Positions 23,931 to 32,364 of a stretch of DNA of 64,000 nt are shown here, piece after piece (the stretch's first letter is position 1; the number at the start of each line of letters is the position of its first letter). Under the pieces are notes generated by a model, which was not told where the DNA came from, did not search any database, and saw only the letters and a list, made by a program, of their open reading frames with translations. Source of the stretch: Pseudomonas entomophila (GTDB lineage: Bacteria; Pseudomonadota; Gammaproteobacteria; Pseudomonadales; Pseudomonadaceae); NCBI RefSeq assembly GCF_029193575.1, contig NZ_JARGCS010000037.1:1-64000 (forward strand). Direction: 5' to 3'. Made by a program: the position numbers and the translations under genes.

Positions 23931-24986
23931 ATGACCCTTGCATCTACCCCGATCCGCCCCCAGCCGCCCACGGCCCTGGAGCGCCTCTGGTTCACCCGCT
24001 GCCCGGTGCCCACCGCTTCGGGCATCGCCTACAAGCTCGGCTGGCTGACCGAGGAGTTCGCCGCCGACGGCCTGCCGGTCGACACCCTGCAGGAGGCCCG
24101 CGAACTGGGCCAGCACCACTACGATCACCAGCTCCCCGGCCTGTTTCGCGAAGGCGGCAACCTGCCGGCCTTGGCCGCCCGCGCCGCCGGCGCGCCGAGC
24201 CGGCTGATCGGCCTGACCTGGATCGAAGAGTGGCAGACCGTTCTCGTGCGCCCGGACTCAGGCATCCGCCGCGCCGAAGACCTGCGCGGCAAGCGCCTGG
24301 CCCTGCCGGCCTGGGGCGCCAGCCGCCCCGGCAGCATCGCCCGCGCCATGAGCCTGCATGGCTACAAGGGCGCCTTGGCTTCCGCAGGCCTGGGCCTGGA
24401 CGATGTGCAACTGGTGGAGGTGGCGCTGCTCGACCAGGCCCAGGCCGCCACCCCGCAGCTGGGCCTGCAACGCCTGTGGTCGGGCCTGGACTACCTGGTG
24501 CGCGGCGAGGTCGACGCGGTCTACGTCAAGGGCGCCGCCGCCGCCGATGCCGCGCGGCGCCTGGGCCTGGTGGTGGGGGTCGACCTCGACGCGCTGCCCG
24601 ACCCGCGCCACCGCATCAACAACGGCACGCCCAGGCCGATCACCGTGCACCAGAGCCTGCTCGACGAGCACTTCGACCTGGTCACGCGCTTTCTCGCCCA
24701 GACCCTGCGCGCCGCTGAATGGGCCGCGAGCAACCGCGACGGCCTCAACGCCATCCTCGAGGAAGAGACCCGCGCCGGCAGCCAGGGCGTGGCCGAGGCC
24801 TACCGCGGCGATTTTCACACCACCCTGGCGCCGGACCTCTCGTCCCAGCGCCTGGCGTTCCTCGACACACAGAAGACCTTCCTCAACCTGCACGGCTTCC
24901 TGGAACGCGACTTCGACCTCGCCGACTGGGTCGACCACCGCCCCCTGCAAGCCGCCCATGACCTGCTGGCCCAGCGCCGCGCCTGA
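23931..24986 (+). CDS. DszB-like desulfinase / binding-protein-fold protein (paralogue 1, catalytic Cys present)
   Basis: 351 residues with a periplasmic-binding-protein fold but no signal peptide, so it is cytosolic. RLWFTRCPVPTASGI aligns with the DszB active-site segment (SNCPVP), putting Cys24 at the position of catalytic Cys27. HYDHQLPGLFREGG places His63 and Arg73 ten residues apart, exactly as DszB His60 and Arg70. DszB splits the C-S bond of a sulfinate to give sulfite. Annotation pipelines usually call such proteins ABC substrate-binding proteins. It is first in a sigma-54 operon with an aldolase-like gene and an LLM monooxygenase, divergent from DszC-like sfnB. The actual substrate is unknown. 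Confidence 0.75.
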   Translation: MTLASTPIRPQPPTALERLWFTRCPVPTASGIAYKLGWLTEEFAADGLPVDTLQEARELGQHHYDHQLPGLFREGGNLPALAARAAGAPSRLIGLTWIEEWQTVLVRPDSGIRRAEDLRGKRLALPAWGASRPGSIARAMSLHGYKGALASAGLGLDDVQLVEVALLDQAQAATPQLGLQRLWSGLDYLVRGEVDAVYVKGAAAADAARRLGLVVGVDLDALPDPRHRINNGTPRPITVHQSLLDEHFDLVTRFLAQTLRAAEWAASNRDGLNAILEEETRAGSQGVAEAYRGDFHTTLAPDLSSQRLAFLDTQKTFLNLHGFLERDFDLADWVDHRPLQAAHDLLAQRRA

Positions 24987-25001
24987 TACCGGAGACCTGA
25001 G

Positions 25002-25724
25002 ATGACCGTACTGATCAATGAGCAAATCGACCTGGACACCTTCGTCGACCAGGTGCTCGCCGAGGCCGAAGCGGCCTTCACCGTGTTCCGCGAAACCCAC
25101 ACCATCACCGCCAACGGCACCGTCGGCTTCATCGAGCGCGTGCCCGGCCAGGAGTTGCTGGTGTCGGTGAACTACGGCGGCCCGTGGAACCGCCACCAGC
25201 CGTTGCAGGCCAGTGTCAGCGACTTTGCCGGCAACGTGGTGCGCGGCAAGGCGCGTGGCGGCCTGGGCCGCTACACCAAGCTGTTCCAGGCGCATGCCGA
25301 CGTCACCACGGTGTCCCACGTGCACTCGCCGTACCTCGGCGCCTGGGCCCAGACCCACCGCACCCTGCCGTTCCACTACGTGCCGGTGCAGCGTTACCAA
25401 CTGGCCCGCGAGCTGCCGGTGTACATCGACCGGCGCCAGGCCGAGGTGGATTTCATCCTCGACAAGATCGCCGAGAACCCCTTCAACCTGGCCATCCTCG
25501 AAGCCAACGGCGGCGCCACCGTGTGGGGCAAGCAGGGCCTGCGCGCCACCGCCGAGTTCATCCTGCTGCTGGAGGAGGGCGCGCAGATCCAGCTGCTCGC
25601 CGACGCCCTCGGCGGCTCGCGCCCCTATGGCCCGGGCGTGCTCACCCAGCAGTGGAAGATGAGCGGCCTGTACGAGCGCGCCACCGAGCTGGGCCTGGTG
25701 CCGGGCATCGATCGGCGCAACTGA
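25002..25724 (+). CDS. Class II aldolase/adducin-family protein
   Basis: 240 residues. The family core is visible: VSVNYGGPWNRH, a loop at GNVVRGKARGG, the metal-binding HVHSPYLGAW (His106 and His108 by the HxH pattern) and NPFNLAILEANGGATVWG. Class II aldolases cleave phosphorylated sugars or act as decarboxylases or dehydratases using Zn2+. Its position between a DszB-like gene (16 bp away) and an LLM monooxygenase (30 bp) suggests it handles a carbon fragment or carbonyl product after desulfurisation. The reaction is not predictable. Confidence 0.8.
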   Translation: MTVLINEQIDLDTFVDQVLAEAEAAFTVFRETHTITANGTVGFIERVPGQELLVSVNYGGPWNRHQPLQASVSDFAGNVVRGKARGGLGRYTKLFQAHADVTTVSHVHSPYLGAWAQTHRTLPFHYVPVQRYQLARELPVYIDRRQAEVDFILDKIAENPFNLAILEANGGATVWGKQGLRATAEFILLLEEGAQIQLLADALGGSRPYGPGVLTQQWKMSGLYERATELGLVPGIDRRN

Positions 25725-25754
25725 TTCCGTTCACTCTTCGCAAGGAATACGCCG

Positions 25755-26924
25755 ATGGCGGTCAAGATCCTCTGGTACCTCACCACCCCCGATGGCCCTT
25801 ACCCGTGGGAGCCACAGGGGCGCTGGCACACCGACTTCCAGCACCTCAAGCAACTGGCCGTGGCGGCCGATCGCCTGGGCTACTACGGCTCGTTGCTGGG
25901 CTCGAGCCCCAACGAGAGCCTGGCGGTGGCGGCGTCGCTGATCGACGCCACCGAGCGCCTGCGCTTTCTGGTGGCGCAGCACCCCGGCGAACTGTCGCCG
26001 GCGGTGCTGGCCAAGTGGGCGCTGACGTTCGACCAGTTCTCCAATGGCCGGCTGTTGTTCAACGTGGTCAACGGCAACGACGCGGGGTTGGCCACCCTGG
26101 GCGTGCATTACCCGCACGATGAGCGCTACGACTTCAGCCTCGAATACTGGCGTGCGTTCCAGCGCTTCTATGCCGGCGACACCGACGGGTTCGAGGGCCG
26201 CTACGTGAAGCTCGCCCCGCGCGCCCCGGCGGCGGCCAAGCACCCGCTCGGGGGCTGGCACCCGCCGAAGCAGACGCCGGGCATCCCGTTGTGGGGCGCT
26301 GGCACCTCGGCGCCGGGCGTGGCCCATTCGGTGCAGTTGCTCGACGTGTACCTGAGTTTCGCCGACACCCCGCAAAAGCTTGGCGACAAGTTCCGCCGGG
26401 TCGCCGCCGAAGCGGCGAAGATCGGCCGCACGCTGACCTACGGCACGCGCCTGCAGGTGATCGTGCGCGAAACCGAGGAAGAGGCCTGGGCGCATGCCGA
26501 GAAGCTGCTGCAACGCACCTCGCTGGCCACCGCCCGCGCCTCGATCGAGCGCCAGTTGCCGCCGGGGCAGACGCTGGAGCGCTTCGTCAGCGACGACCCA
26601 CGCACCCAGCGCAACCTCGACAGCATCCGCGCCGGGCGCCTGCCCAGCGCGCGGGAGCTGGAGATTTACCCGAACGTGTGGCTCGGCCCGAGCCTGTTCG
26701 GTTTCAACCTGCTTGGCCCGGCGGCCGGCACCTACCTGGTGGGCAGCGCCGCGCAGGTGGCCGAGCGTATCCGCGAGTACGAGGCCCAGGGCACCTCGGC
26801 GTTCATTCTCTCGGGTTTCCCGTTGATCGACGAGGCGCAGCGGGTGGCCGACCGGCTGTTCCCGCTGCTCGACCTGGACCATGGCTTCGAGGTGCCGCGC
26901 CTGGGGGTGGCCGAGCGGGCATGA
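25755..26924 (+). CDS. LLM-class flavin-dependent monooxygenase (SsuD/DszA-like)
   Basis: 389 residues in the luciferase-like fold. Typical blocks are ILWYLTTPDGPYPWEPQGRW, GYYGSLLGSS, ERLRFLVAQHPGELSP, FDQFSNGRLLFNVVNGNDA, PLWGAGTSAPGV and LVGSAAQVAERIREYEAQG. Members use FMNH2 and oxygen to split C-S bonds of alkanesulfonates or to oxidise sulfones; the reductase is supplied by a separate flavin reductase not present in the window. AAGGAA precedes the ATG. It is the third gene of the sigma-54 operon, and an ABC importer follows 70 bp later. Confidence 0.88.
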   Translation: MAVKILWYLTTPDGPYPWEPQGRWHTDFQHLKQLAVAADRLGYYGSLLGSSPNESLAVAASLIDATERLRFLVAQHPGELSPAVLAKWALTFDQFSNGRLLFNVVNGNDAGLATLGVHYPHDERYDFSLEYWRAFQRFYAGDTDGFEGRYVKLAPRAPAAAKHPLGGWHPPKQTPGIPLWGAGTSAPGVAHSVQLLDVYLSFADTPQKLGDKFRRVAAEAAKIGRTLTYGTRLQVIVRETEEEAWAHAEKLLQRTSLATARASIERQLPPGQTLERFVSDDPRTQRNLDSIRAGRLPSARELEIYPNVWLGPSLFGFNLLGPAAGTYLVGSAAQVAERIREYEAQGTSAFILSGFPLIDEAQRVADRLFPLLDLDHGFEVPRLGVAERA

Positions 26925-26993
26925 GCAGGCTCGCGATCGGGCGCCGTGTGAGCGGCGCGCATCCGCCCACCCACACACCATGAGACTCCCCCG

Positions 26994-28562
26994 ATGAACG
27001 ACTTCTCCCGCCGAGCCTTCCTCGGCAACGGCCTGGCCCTCGGCGGCGGCCTGCTGCTCGGCACCAGCCTGCTCGGCGGCTGCGACGCCGGCACCCCGGC
27101 CAGCGGTCCGGCAGCCTTGTCCGGCACACCGGTGCACGGTGGCCGGCTACGTGTCGGCATCATCGACGGCGACCAATCCGGCAACCTCGACGCGCACAAA
27201 CCGGTGGGCGGCGGGATCATCCGTGGCTGGGCGCTGTACGCCAAATGCTGGGAATGGAACCCCGACGTCAGCACCCGCCTGGCCCTGGCCGAGTTCGCCG
27301 AACCCAACGCCGACGCCAGCGCTTGGACCCTGCGCCTGAAGCCGGGCCTGGAGTTCCACCACGGCAAGACCATCAGCGCCGACGACCTGCTGTTCTCGAT
27401 CCTGCGCCTGACCGACCCGCAACTGGCTTCGCCGTTTGCCGGCCTGGTCGGCGCCATCGACCGCAACGCCCTGCGCAAGCGCGATGACCGCACCGTCGAA
27501 ATCCGCTTCAAGCACGGCCAGAGCTTCTACCCGCTGGACGAAACCCTGATCAGCTTCGGCGGCGTCGTGCCCACCGACTACCACCCTGTGAGCAACCCGG
27601 TGGGCGCCGGGCCGTATCGCCTGAAAAGCTTCATCCCCGGCCAGCGCTCGCTGTACACCCGCTTCGAAAACTACTACAAGCCCAACCGGCCCTACGCCGA
27701 CGAGCTGGAGATCATCGAATTCAAGGACCAGGTGTCCCGCGCCGCCGCCCTGCGCGCCGGGCAGATCGACTTGGCCAGCGGCGTGCAGGCCGAGCACAGC
27801 GCGCTGCTCAAGGCCGACCCTCGCCTGCGCCTGTATGCCTCGCCCACCACCTCGTTCACCGGCTTCAACCTGAACCTGGCCAAGGCGCCGTTGCAGGATG
27901 CGCGCGTGCGCCAGGCCTTGCGCCTGCTGGCCGACCGTCAGGAGTTGGTGGCGCGCGGCTTGAACGGTTTCGGGCGCATCGCCAACGACCTGTACTCGCC
28001 CCACGACCCGACCTACAACCACGCCATCGCCCAGCGCCCCCACGACCTCGACCAGGCCCGCGCGCTGTTGCGCCAGGCCGGGCACAGCGACCTGCGCCTG
28101 GAACTGACCACCAGCGCCGGCCCCGGCGTCAATGCCGCCCTGGTGTTCGCCCAGCAGGCGCAGAAGGCCGGGGTGCAAATCAAGGTCACCCAGGTCGACG
28201 GCTCGGTGTTCAACGGCCCGCAGCGCGAGCAGTGGCAGCTGTCGCCGGGCTCGACCCCGGCCCGTGGCTTTCTCGCCTCGGCGCTGCATAACGACGCGCC
28301 GCAGGCCATCTACAACCGCAGCAACTTCCACGACCCACGCTTCACCGAACTGTTCGGCCAAGCCTTGGCCCAGCCCGACCTGGAACGGCGCAAGGCCCTG
28401 GTGCACGAGGCCCAGGCGATCCAGCACGAACGCGGCGGCCTGCTCATCTGGGGCTTCTGCGATGTGCTCGACGCCGCCAGCGCGCGGGTCGGCGGCCTGA
28501 CGCCGGAACAGACCACCTTCGCCTCCTGGCGCTTCGACGAGTTGTGGTTGAACCATGCCTGA
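26994..28562 (+). CDS. ABC importer solute-binding protein, family 5 (peptide/nickel type), Tat lipoprotein
   Basis: 522 residues. The N-terminus MNDFSRRAFLGNGLALGG and later LLGGCDAG combine a twin-arginine motif with a lipobox, so it is exported folded and membrane-anchored. The body is a family-5 binding protein (WTLRLKPGLEFHHGKTISADDLLFSI, SNPVGAGPYRLKSF, DARVRQALRLLADRQELV). It overlaps the permease gene by 8 bp. The protein at 53272-54825 is a close paralogue. Being fourth in an operon of desulfurising enzymes implies import of an organosulfur compound, perhaps a peptide-like or glutathione-like one. Confidence 0.88.
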   Translation: MNDFSRRAFLGNGLALGGGLLLGTSLLGGCDAGTPASGPAALSGTPVHGGRLRVGIIDGDQSGNLDAHKPVGGGIIRGWALYAKCWEWNPDVSTRLALAEFAEPNADASAWTLRLKPGLEFHHGKTISADDLLFSILRLTDPQLASPFAGLVGAIDRNALRKRDDRTVEIRFKHGQSFYPLDETLISFGGVVPTDYHPVSNPVGAGPYRLKSFIPGQRSLYTRFENYYKPNRPYADELEIIEFKDQVSRAAALRAGQIDLASGVQAEHSALLKADPRLRLYASPTTSFTGFNLNLAKAPLQDARVRQALRLLADRQELVARGLNGFGRIANDLYSPHDPTYNHAIAQRPHDLDQARALLRQAGHSDLRLELTTSAGPGVNAALVFAQQAQKAGVQIKVTQVDGSVFNGPQREQWQLSPGSTPARGFLASALHNDAPQAIYNRSNFHDPRFTELFGQALAQPDLERRKALVHEAQAIQHERGGLLIWGFCDVLDAASARVGGLTPEQTTFASWRFDELWLNHA

Positions 28563-29634
28563 ATCTCAGCACTGCGCACCGCACACACCCGCCTGGCTGG
28601 CCTGGTTCATCGGGCGCCTGGGCTACGGCCTGCTCACCGCCTGGGTCATCAGCCTGGTGGTGTTCATCGCCACCCAGGCGCTGCCCTCGGACCCGGCGCG
28701 GGTGATCCTCGGCCCCGACGCGCCGCTGGAGAGCATCCTCACCCTGCGCCAGCAACTGGGCCTGGACCAGCCGATCCTGGTGCAGTACCTGCGCTGGCTC
28801 GGCGCGGCGCTGCAAGGCGAACTGGGCGTCTCGCTGGACTCGCAGGTGCCGGTGGCGTCGCTACTGTTCGGCCGCCTGGGCCATACCCTGGCGCTGCTGG
28901 CCGGGGTGCTCGCCCTGGTGGTGCCGCTGGCCTTGGCGCTGGGCGTGGGCCTGGCGCTGCGCCGCGACAGCCGCCTGGACCGCTGGGGCCTGTCGGCGCT
29001 GATCCTGTTCAAGGCCACGCCGGGCTTCTTGCTGGCCATCGGCCTGGTGTTGCTGTTCTCCATGCCCGGCATGGGCTGGTTGCCGGCGGTGTCGATCCTC
29101 GACCCGCAGCGCCCGTTGTGGGCACAGCTGGATTACCTGGTGCTGCCGGTGATCGCCCTGGGCCTGTCGGCGCTGCCGTACCTCACGCGGCTGGTGCGCG
29201 CGTCGATGATCGAGGCGCTGGAGTCCGACTACGTGGTCGCCGCGCGCCTGCGCGGCATCCCCGAGCGGCGCATCGTCTGGCGCCACACCTTGCCCAACGC
29301 GCTGACCCCGGCGATCCAGGGCGTGGCCCTGACCCTGCGCGCGCTGGTCGGCGGCGCGCTGCTGGCCGAGGTGATCTTCAGCTACCCGGGCATCGGCACC
29401 GCGCTCAACGCGGCGATCCAGATGCGCGACCTGCCGATGATCCAGGGCATCGTGCTGGTCATCACCCTGGCGGTGGTGCTGATCAACCTGCTGGCCGACC
29501 TGCTCACCGTATTGCTCACCCCCAAGCTGCGCACCGCGCGCCGGGTACGGATGATCCGCCGCAACCGGCGCGGCATCCTGCCCTGGTGGCGGCGTTCGCG
29601 CAGCGTGCCCGCCGAGGAGGCGACCCATGACTGA
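28555..29634 (+). CDS. ABC importer permease, DppB/OppB type
   Basis: 359 residues with six membrane segments. The N-terminal FIGRLGYGLLTAWVISLVVF and ATQALPSDPARVILGPDAP are typical of DppB/OppB permeases. The EAA loop coupling to the ATPase is near ALESDYVVAARLRGIPERRI. It overlaps the binding protein and the next permease by 8 bp on each side, so the operon is tightly coupled. The C-terminal tail is basic and somewhat long for the family. Confidence 0.9.
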   Translation: MPESQHCAPHTPAWLAWFIGRLGYGLLTAWVISLVVFIATQALPSDPARVILGPDAPLESILTLRQQLGLDQPILVQYLRWLGAALQGELGVSLDSQVPVASLLFGRLGHTLALLAGVLALVVPLALALGVGLALRRDSRLDRWGLSALILFKATPGFLLAIGLVLLFSMPGMGWLPAVSILDPQRPLWAQLDYLVLPVIALGLSALPYLTRLVRASMIEALESDYVVAARLRGIPERRIVWRHTLPNALTPAIQGVALTLRALVGGALLAEVIFSYPGIGTALNAAIQMRDLPMIQGIVLVITLAVVLINLLADLLTVLLTPKLRTARRVRMIRRNRRGILPWWRRSRSVPAEEATHD

Positions 29635-30454
29635 TACCCGTTGGCTGGCGGACCCGCAGGTGCGGCGCGGCGCCGTGATCACATTGCTGGTGGCGTTGCT
29701 GGCCTTGCTCGGCCCGTGGCTCGCGCCGCATGCGCCGACCGCCATGGTCGGCCCGGTCTATGGCCCGCCCAGCGTCGCTGCGCCGCTGGGGCATGATTTC
29801 CTCGGCCATGACCTGCTGTCGCGGCTGCTCAGTGGTGGCCTGTCGGTGTTGTGGATGTCGCTCGCGGCGGCGACCCTCGCGCTGTTGGTCGGCGCCAGCC
29901 TGGGCCTGCTGGCGGGCTTCTCGCGCCGCCGCCTGGACCAGGCGATCAGCTGGGCGGCGGATGTGTCGCTGGCCTTCCCGGACTTGATCCTGGTGCTGTT
30001 GATCGTCTCCATGCTCGGCCGCGCGCCGTGGCTGATCATGCTCACGGTGGCCATCGCCTTCACCCCTGGGGTGATCCGCCTGGCGCGCGGCAGCGCGGTG
30101 GCGGTGGCCGGCCAGGAGTTCGTCGAAGCCGCGCAGATGATGGGTTACCCGCGCTGGCGCATTCTCTTCGGCGAGATCCTGCCGAACATCCTCACGCCAC
30201 TGCTGGTGCACTTCGGCAACATGCTGACCTGGGCCGTGGGCATGCTCTCGGGCCTGGGCTTTCTCGGCTACGGCGTGGCGCCACCGGCCGCCGACTGGGG
30301 GCTGATGATCAACGAGAACCAGGCGGGCCTCCTGGTGCAGCCTTGGGCCGTGCTGGCCCCGGCGTTGCTGATCGGGGTGTTCGCCTATGGCACCAACATC
30401 CTGGCCGAAGGCATCGGCCGGGCCAGCGCGCGGATCGGGGAGAAGCAGCCATGA
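29627..30454 (+). CDS. ABC importer permease, DppC/OppC type
   Basis: 275 residues with a short cytosolic N-terminus, a first membrane segment (VITLLVALLALLGPWLAPHA), then five more; GPPSVAAPLGHDFLGHDLLSRLLSG is the conserved periplasmic start of DppC-type permeases. The EAA loop reads EFVEAAQMMGYPRWRILFGEILPN. It ends in an ATGA overlap with the ATPase gene. It forms the membrane channel with the DppB-type partner. Confidence 0.9.
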   Translation: MTDTRWLADPQVRRGAVITLLVALLALLGPWLAPHAPTAMVGPVYGPPSVAAPLGHDFLGHDLLSRLLSGGLSVLWMSLAAATLALLVGASLGLLAGFSRRRLDQAISWAADVSLAFPDLILVLLIVSMLGRAPWLIMLTVAIAFTPGVIRLARGSAVAVAGQEFVEAAQMMGYPRWRILFGEILPNILTPLLVHFGNMLTWAVGMLSGLGFLGYGVAPPAADWGLMINENQAGLLVQPWAVLAPALLIGVFAYGTNILAEGIGRASARIGEKQP

Positions 30455-32238
30455 ATGCGGTGGTGGATATCGACGCGGCCTCGGTGTTGCGGGTCGACGC
30501 GCTGCGGGTGGAGCTGGCTGGGCAGGTGGACGTGCTCTCGGGCGTGTCGTTCAGCGTCGCGGCGGGGGAGATCGTCGGCCTGGTGGGTGAGTCCGGCTCG
30601 GGCAAGACCACCCTGGCCACTGCTTTGCTGCGCCATGCCCGCCAGGGCGCACGGATCGCCAGTGGGCGCATCGAGGTGGCCGGGCAGGCCGTGCTCGACC
30701 TCCAGGGCGAGGCGCTGCGCCTGGCCCGTGGCGGCTTGGTCGGCTACGTCGCCCAGGACCCGGCCACGGCCCTCAACCCGGCCTTGCGCCTGGGCACGCT
30801 GCTGCGCGAAACGCTGTTGGCGCACCAGCCGGGCCTTTCGCGCGAGGGCCAGCGCCGACGCATCGCCGAAACCCTGGTGGACGTCGGCCTGCCCGACGAC
30901 GAGGCGTTCCTGCGGCGTTTCCCACACCAGCTTTCCGGCGGCCAGCAGCAGCGGGTGATGCTGGCCCTGGCGTTCGTCCTGCGGCCACGGCTGATCGTGC
31001 TCGACGAGCCGACCACGGCGCTGGACGTGACCACCCAGGCCCATGTGCTGGAAACCCTCAAGACCTTGTGCCGCCACCATGGCGTGGCGGCGTTGTACGT
31101 CACCCATGATTTGGCGGTGGTGCGCGACCTGGTGGACCGGGTGATGGTCATGTACGCCGGGCGGCTGGTGGAGGTGGCCGGGCGTGAGCGGCTGTTCTGC
31201 GCGCCGGCCCACCCCTACACCCGCGCCTTGCTCGCGGCGATTCCCGATGTCGCCCGGCGCCAGCCGCTGCAGGCCATCGCCGGGCATGCTCCGGCTCCAG
31301 GCCAGCGCCCGAGCGGCTGTGCCTTCGCCCCGCGCTGCCCACGGCGGCGTGCCGAGTGCGCGATGATCGAGCCGGGGCTGTTGGCGGTGGACGGGGAGCA
31401 GCAGGTGGCCTGCCTGGCGCCGCATCGCGAGCCGTTGGCATTGGGCGAAGCGGCGCAGGCCACGCTGGCAGCCGTGCTCGACGCGCCGGCCCTGCTGGCG
31501 GTCGATGGGCTGGACGTCGCCTACGACCGCCAGGTGCTGTTCGGCGTGTCGTTGCAGGTGGCTGCGGGCGAGTGCCTGGCCTTGGTGGGTGAATCCGGCT
31601 CCGGCAAGACCAGCCTGGCCCGCGCCATTGCCGGGCTGGGCGAAAACGTCGGCGGGCGGTTGCGCTACGCCGGCCGGCCGCTGCCGTTCGCCGCGCGCCA
31701 GCGCTCGGCGGGGGTGCGTCACCAGATCCAGTACATCTTCCAGAACCCGTATCGCGCGCTGAACCCGCGCCAGACCGTGTTGCAGGCGCTGAGCGCGCCG
31801 TTGGCGCATTTCTTCGGTATCCGTGGCGCCGAGGCGCGGCGGCGGGTGGAGGCGGTGCTCGAGCGGGTGTCGCTGCCGGCGCGGGTCGCTGACCTGTACC
31901 CGCATAGCCTGTCCGGTGGCGAGCGCCAGCGCGTGGCGATTGCCCGGGCGTTGGTGTGCGAGCCCAAGGTGCTGGTGTGCGACGAGATCACCTCGGCGCT
32001 GGATGTGTCGGTGCAGGCGTCGATCCTTGCGTTGTTGCGTGGGTTGCAGGCGCAGGGGGTGACCTTGTTGTTCGTCACCCATGACCTGGGTGTGGTGCGC
32101 GCGATCGCCGACCGGGTGCTGGTGTTGCGCCAGGGGCGTGTGGTGGAGCAGGGGCCGGTGGCAGAGGTGCTGGATCGGCCGCGCGAGGGCTATACCCGCA
32201 CCTTGCTGGCGCATTCGCCGAGCCTGGCGCGGGTGTAG
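30451..32238 (+). CDS. ABC importer ATPase with two fused nucleotide-binding domains
   Basis: 595 residues: two DppD/DppF-like ATPase domains in one chain. Domain 1 has GESGSGKTT, LSGGQQQR and LIVLDEPTTALD; domain 2 has GESGSGKTS, LSGGERQR and VLVCDEITSALDVS (Ile in place of Pro after the Glu). The oligopeptide C-terminal motif with a Cys pattern (GCAFAPRCPRRRAEC) closes domain 1. The ATG at 30451 overlaps the permease stop by 4 bp; the longer frame upstream is not coding. It completes a full importer with the binding protein and two permeases. Confidence 0.92.
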   Translation: MNAVVDIDAASVLRVDALRVELAGQVDVLSGVSFSVAAGEIVGLVGESGSGKTTLATALLRHARQGARIASGRIEVAGQAVLDLQGEALRLARGGLVGYVAQDPATALNPALRLGTLLRETLLAHQPGLSREGQRRRIAETLVDVGLPDDEAFLRRFPHQLSGGQQQRVMLALAFVLRPRLIVLDEPTTALDVTTQAHVLETLKTLCRHHGVAALYVTHDLAVVRDLVDRVMVMYAGRLVEVAGRERLFCAPAHPYTRALLAAIPDVARRQPLQAIAGHAPAPGQRPSGCAFAPRCPRRRAECAMIEPGLLAVDGEQQVACLAPHREPLALGEAAQATLAAVLDAPALLAVDGLDVAYDRQVLFGVSLQVAAGECLALVGESGSGKTSLARAIAGLGENVGGRLRYAGRPLPFAARQRSAGVRHQIQYIFQNPYRALNPRQTVLQALSAPLAHFFGIRGAEARRRVEAVLERVSLPARVADLYPHSLSGGERQRVAIARALVCEPKVLVCDEITSALDVSVQASILALLRGLQAQGVTLLFVTHDLGVVRAIADRVLVLRQGRVVEQGPVAEVLDRPREGYTRTLLAHSPSLARV

Positions 32239-32242
32239 CCGT

Positions 32243-32331
32243 GGGCCCTATCGCGGGGCTAGCCCGCAGGTTCAACACCGACTTCATGCACGGTGAGGTA
32301 CCTGTTGGAGCGGGCTTGCCCCGCGATGGCG
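32243..32331. repeat. REP pair (inverted)
   Basis: GGGCCCTATCGCGGGGCTAGCCCGC faces GTTGGAGCGGGCTTGCCCCGCGATGGCG. It sits between the convergent importer operon and the TonB receptor gene and probably serves as their shared end. Confidence 0.85.
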
Positions 32332-32364
32332 TCGGTGGGTCCACCACCGACACCCTGTTCAGCC

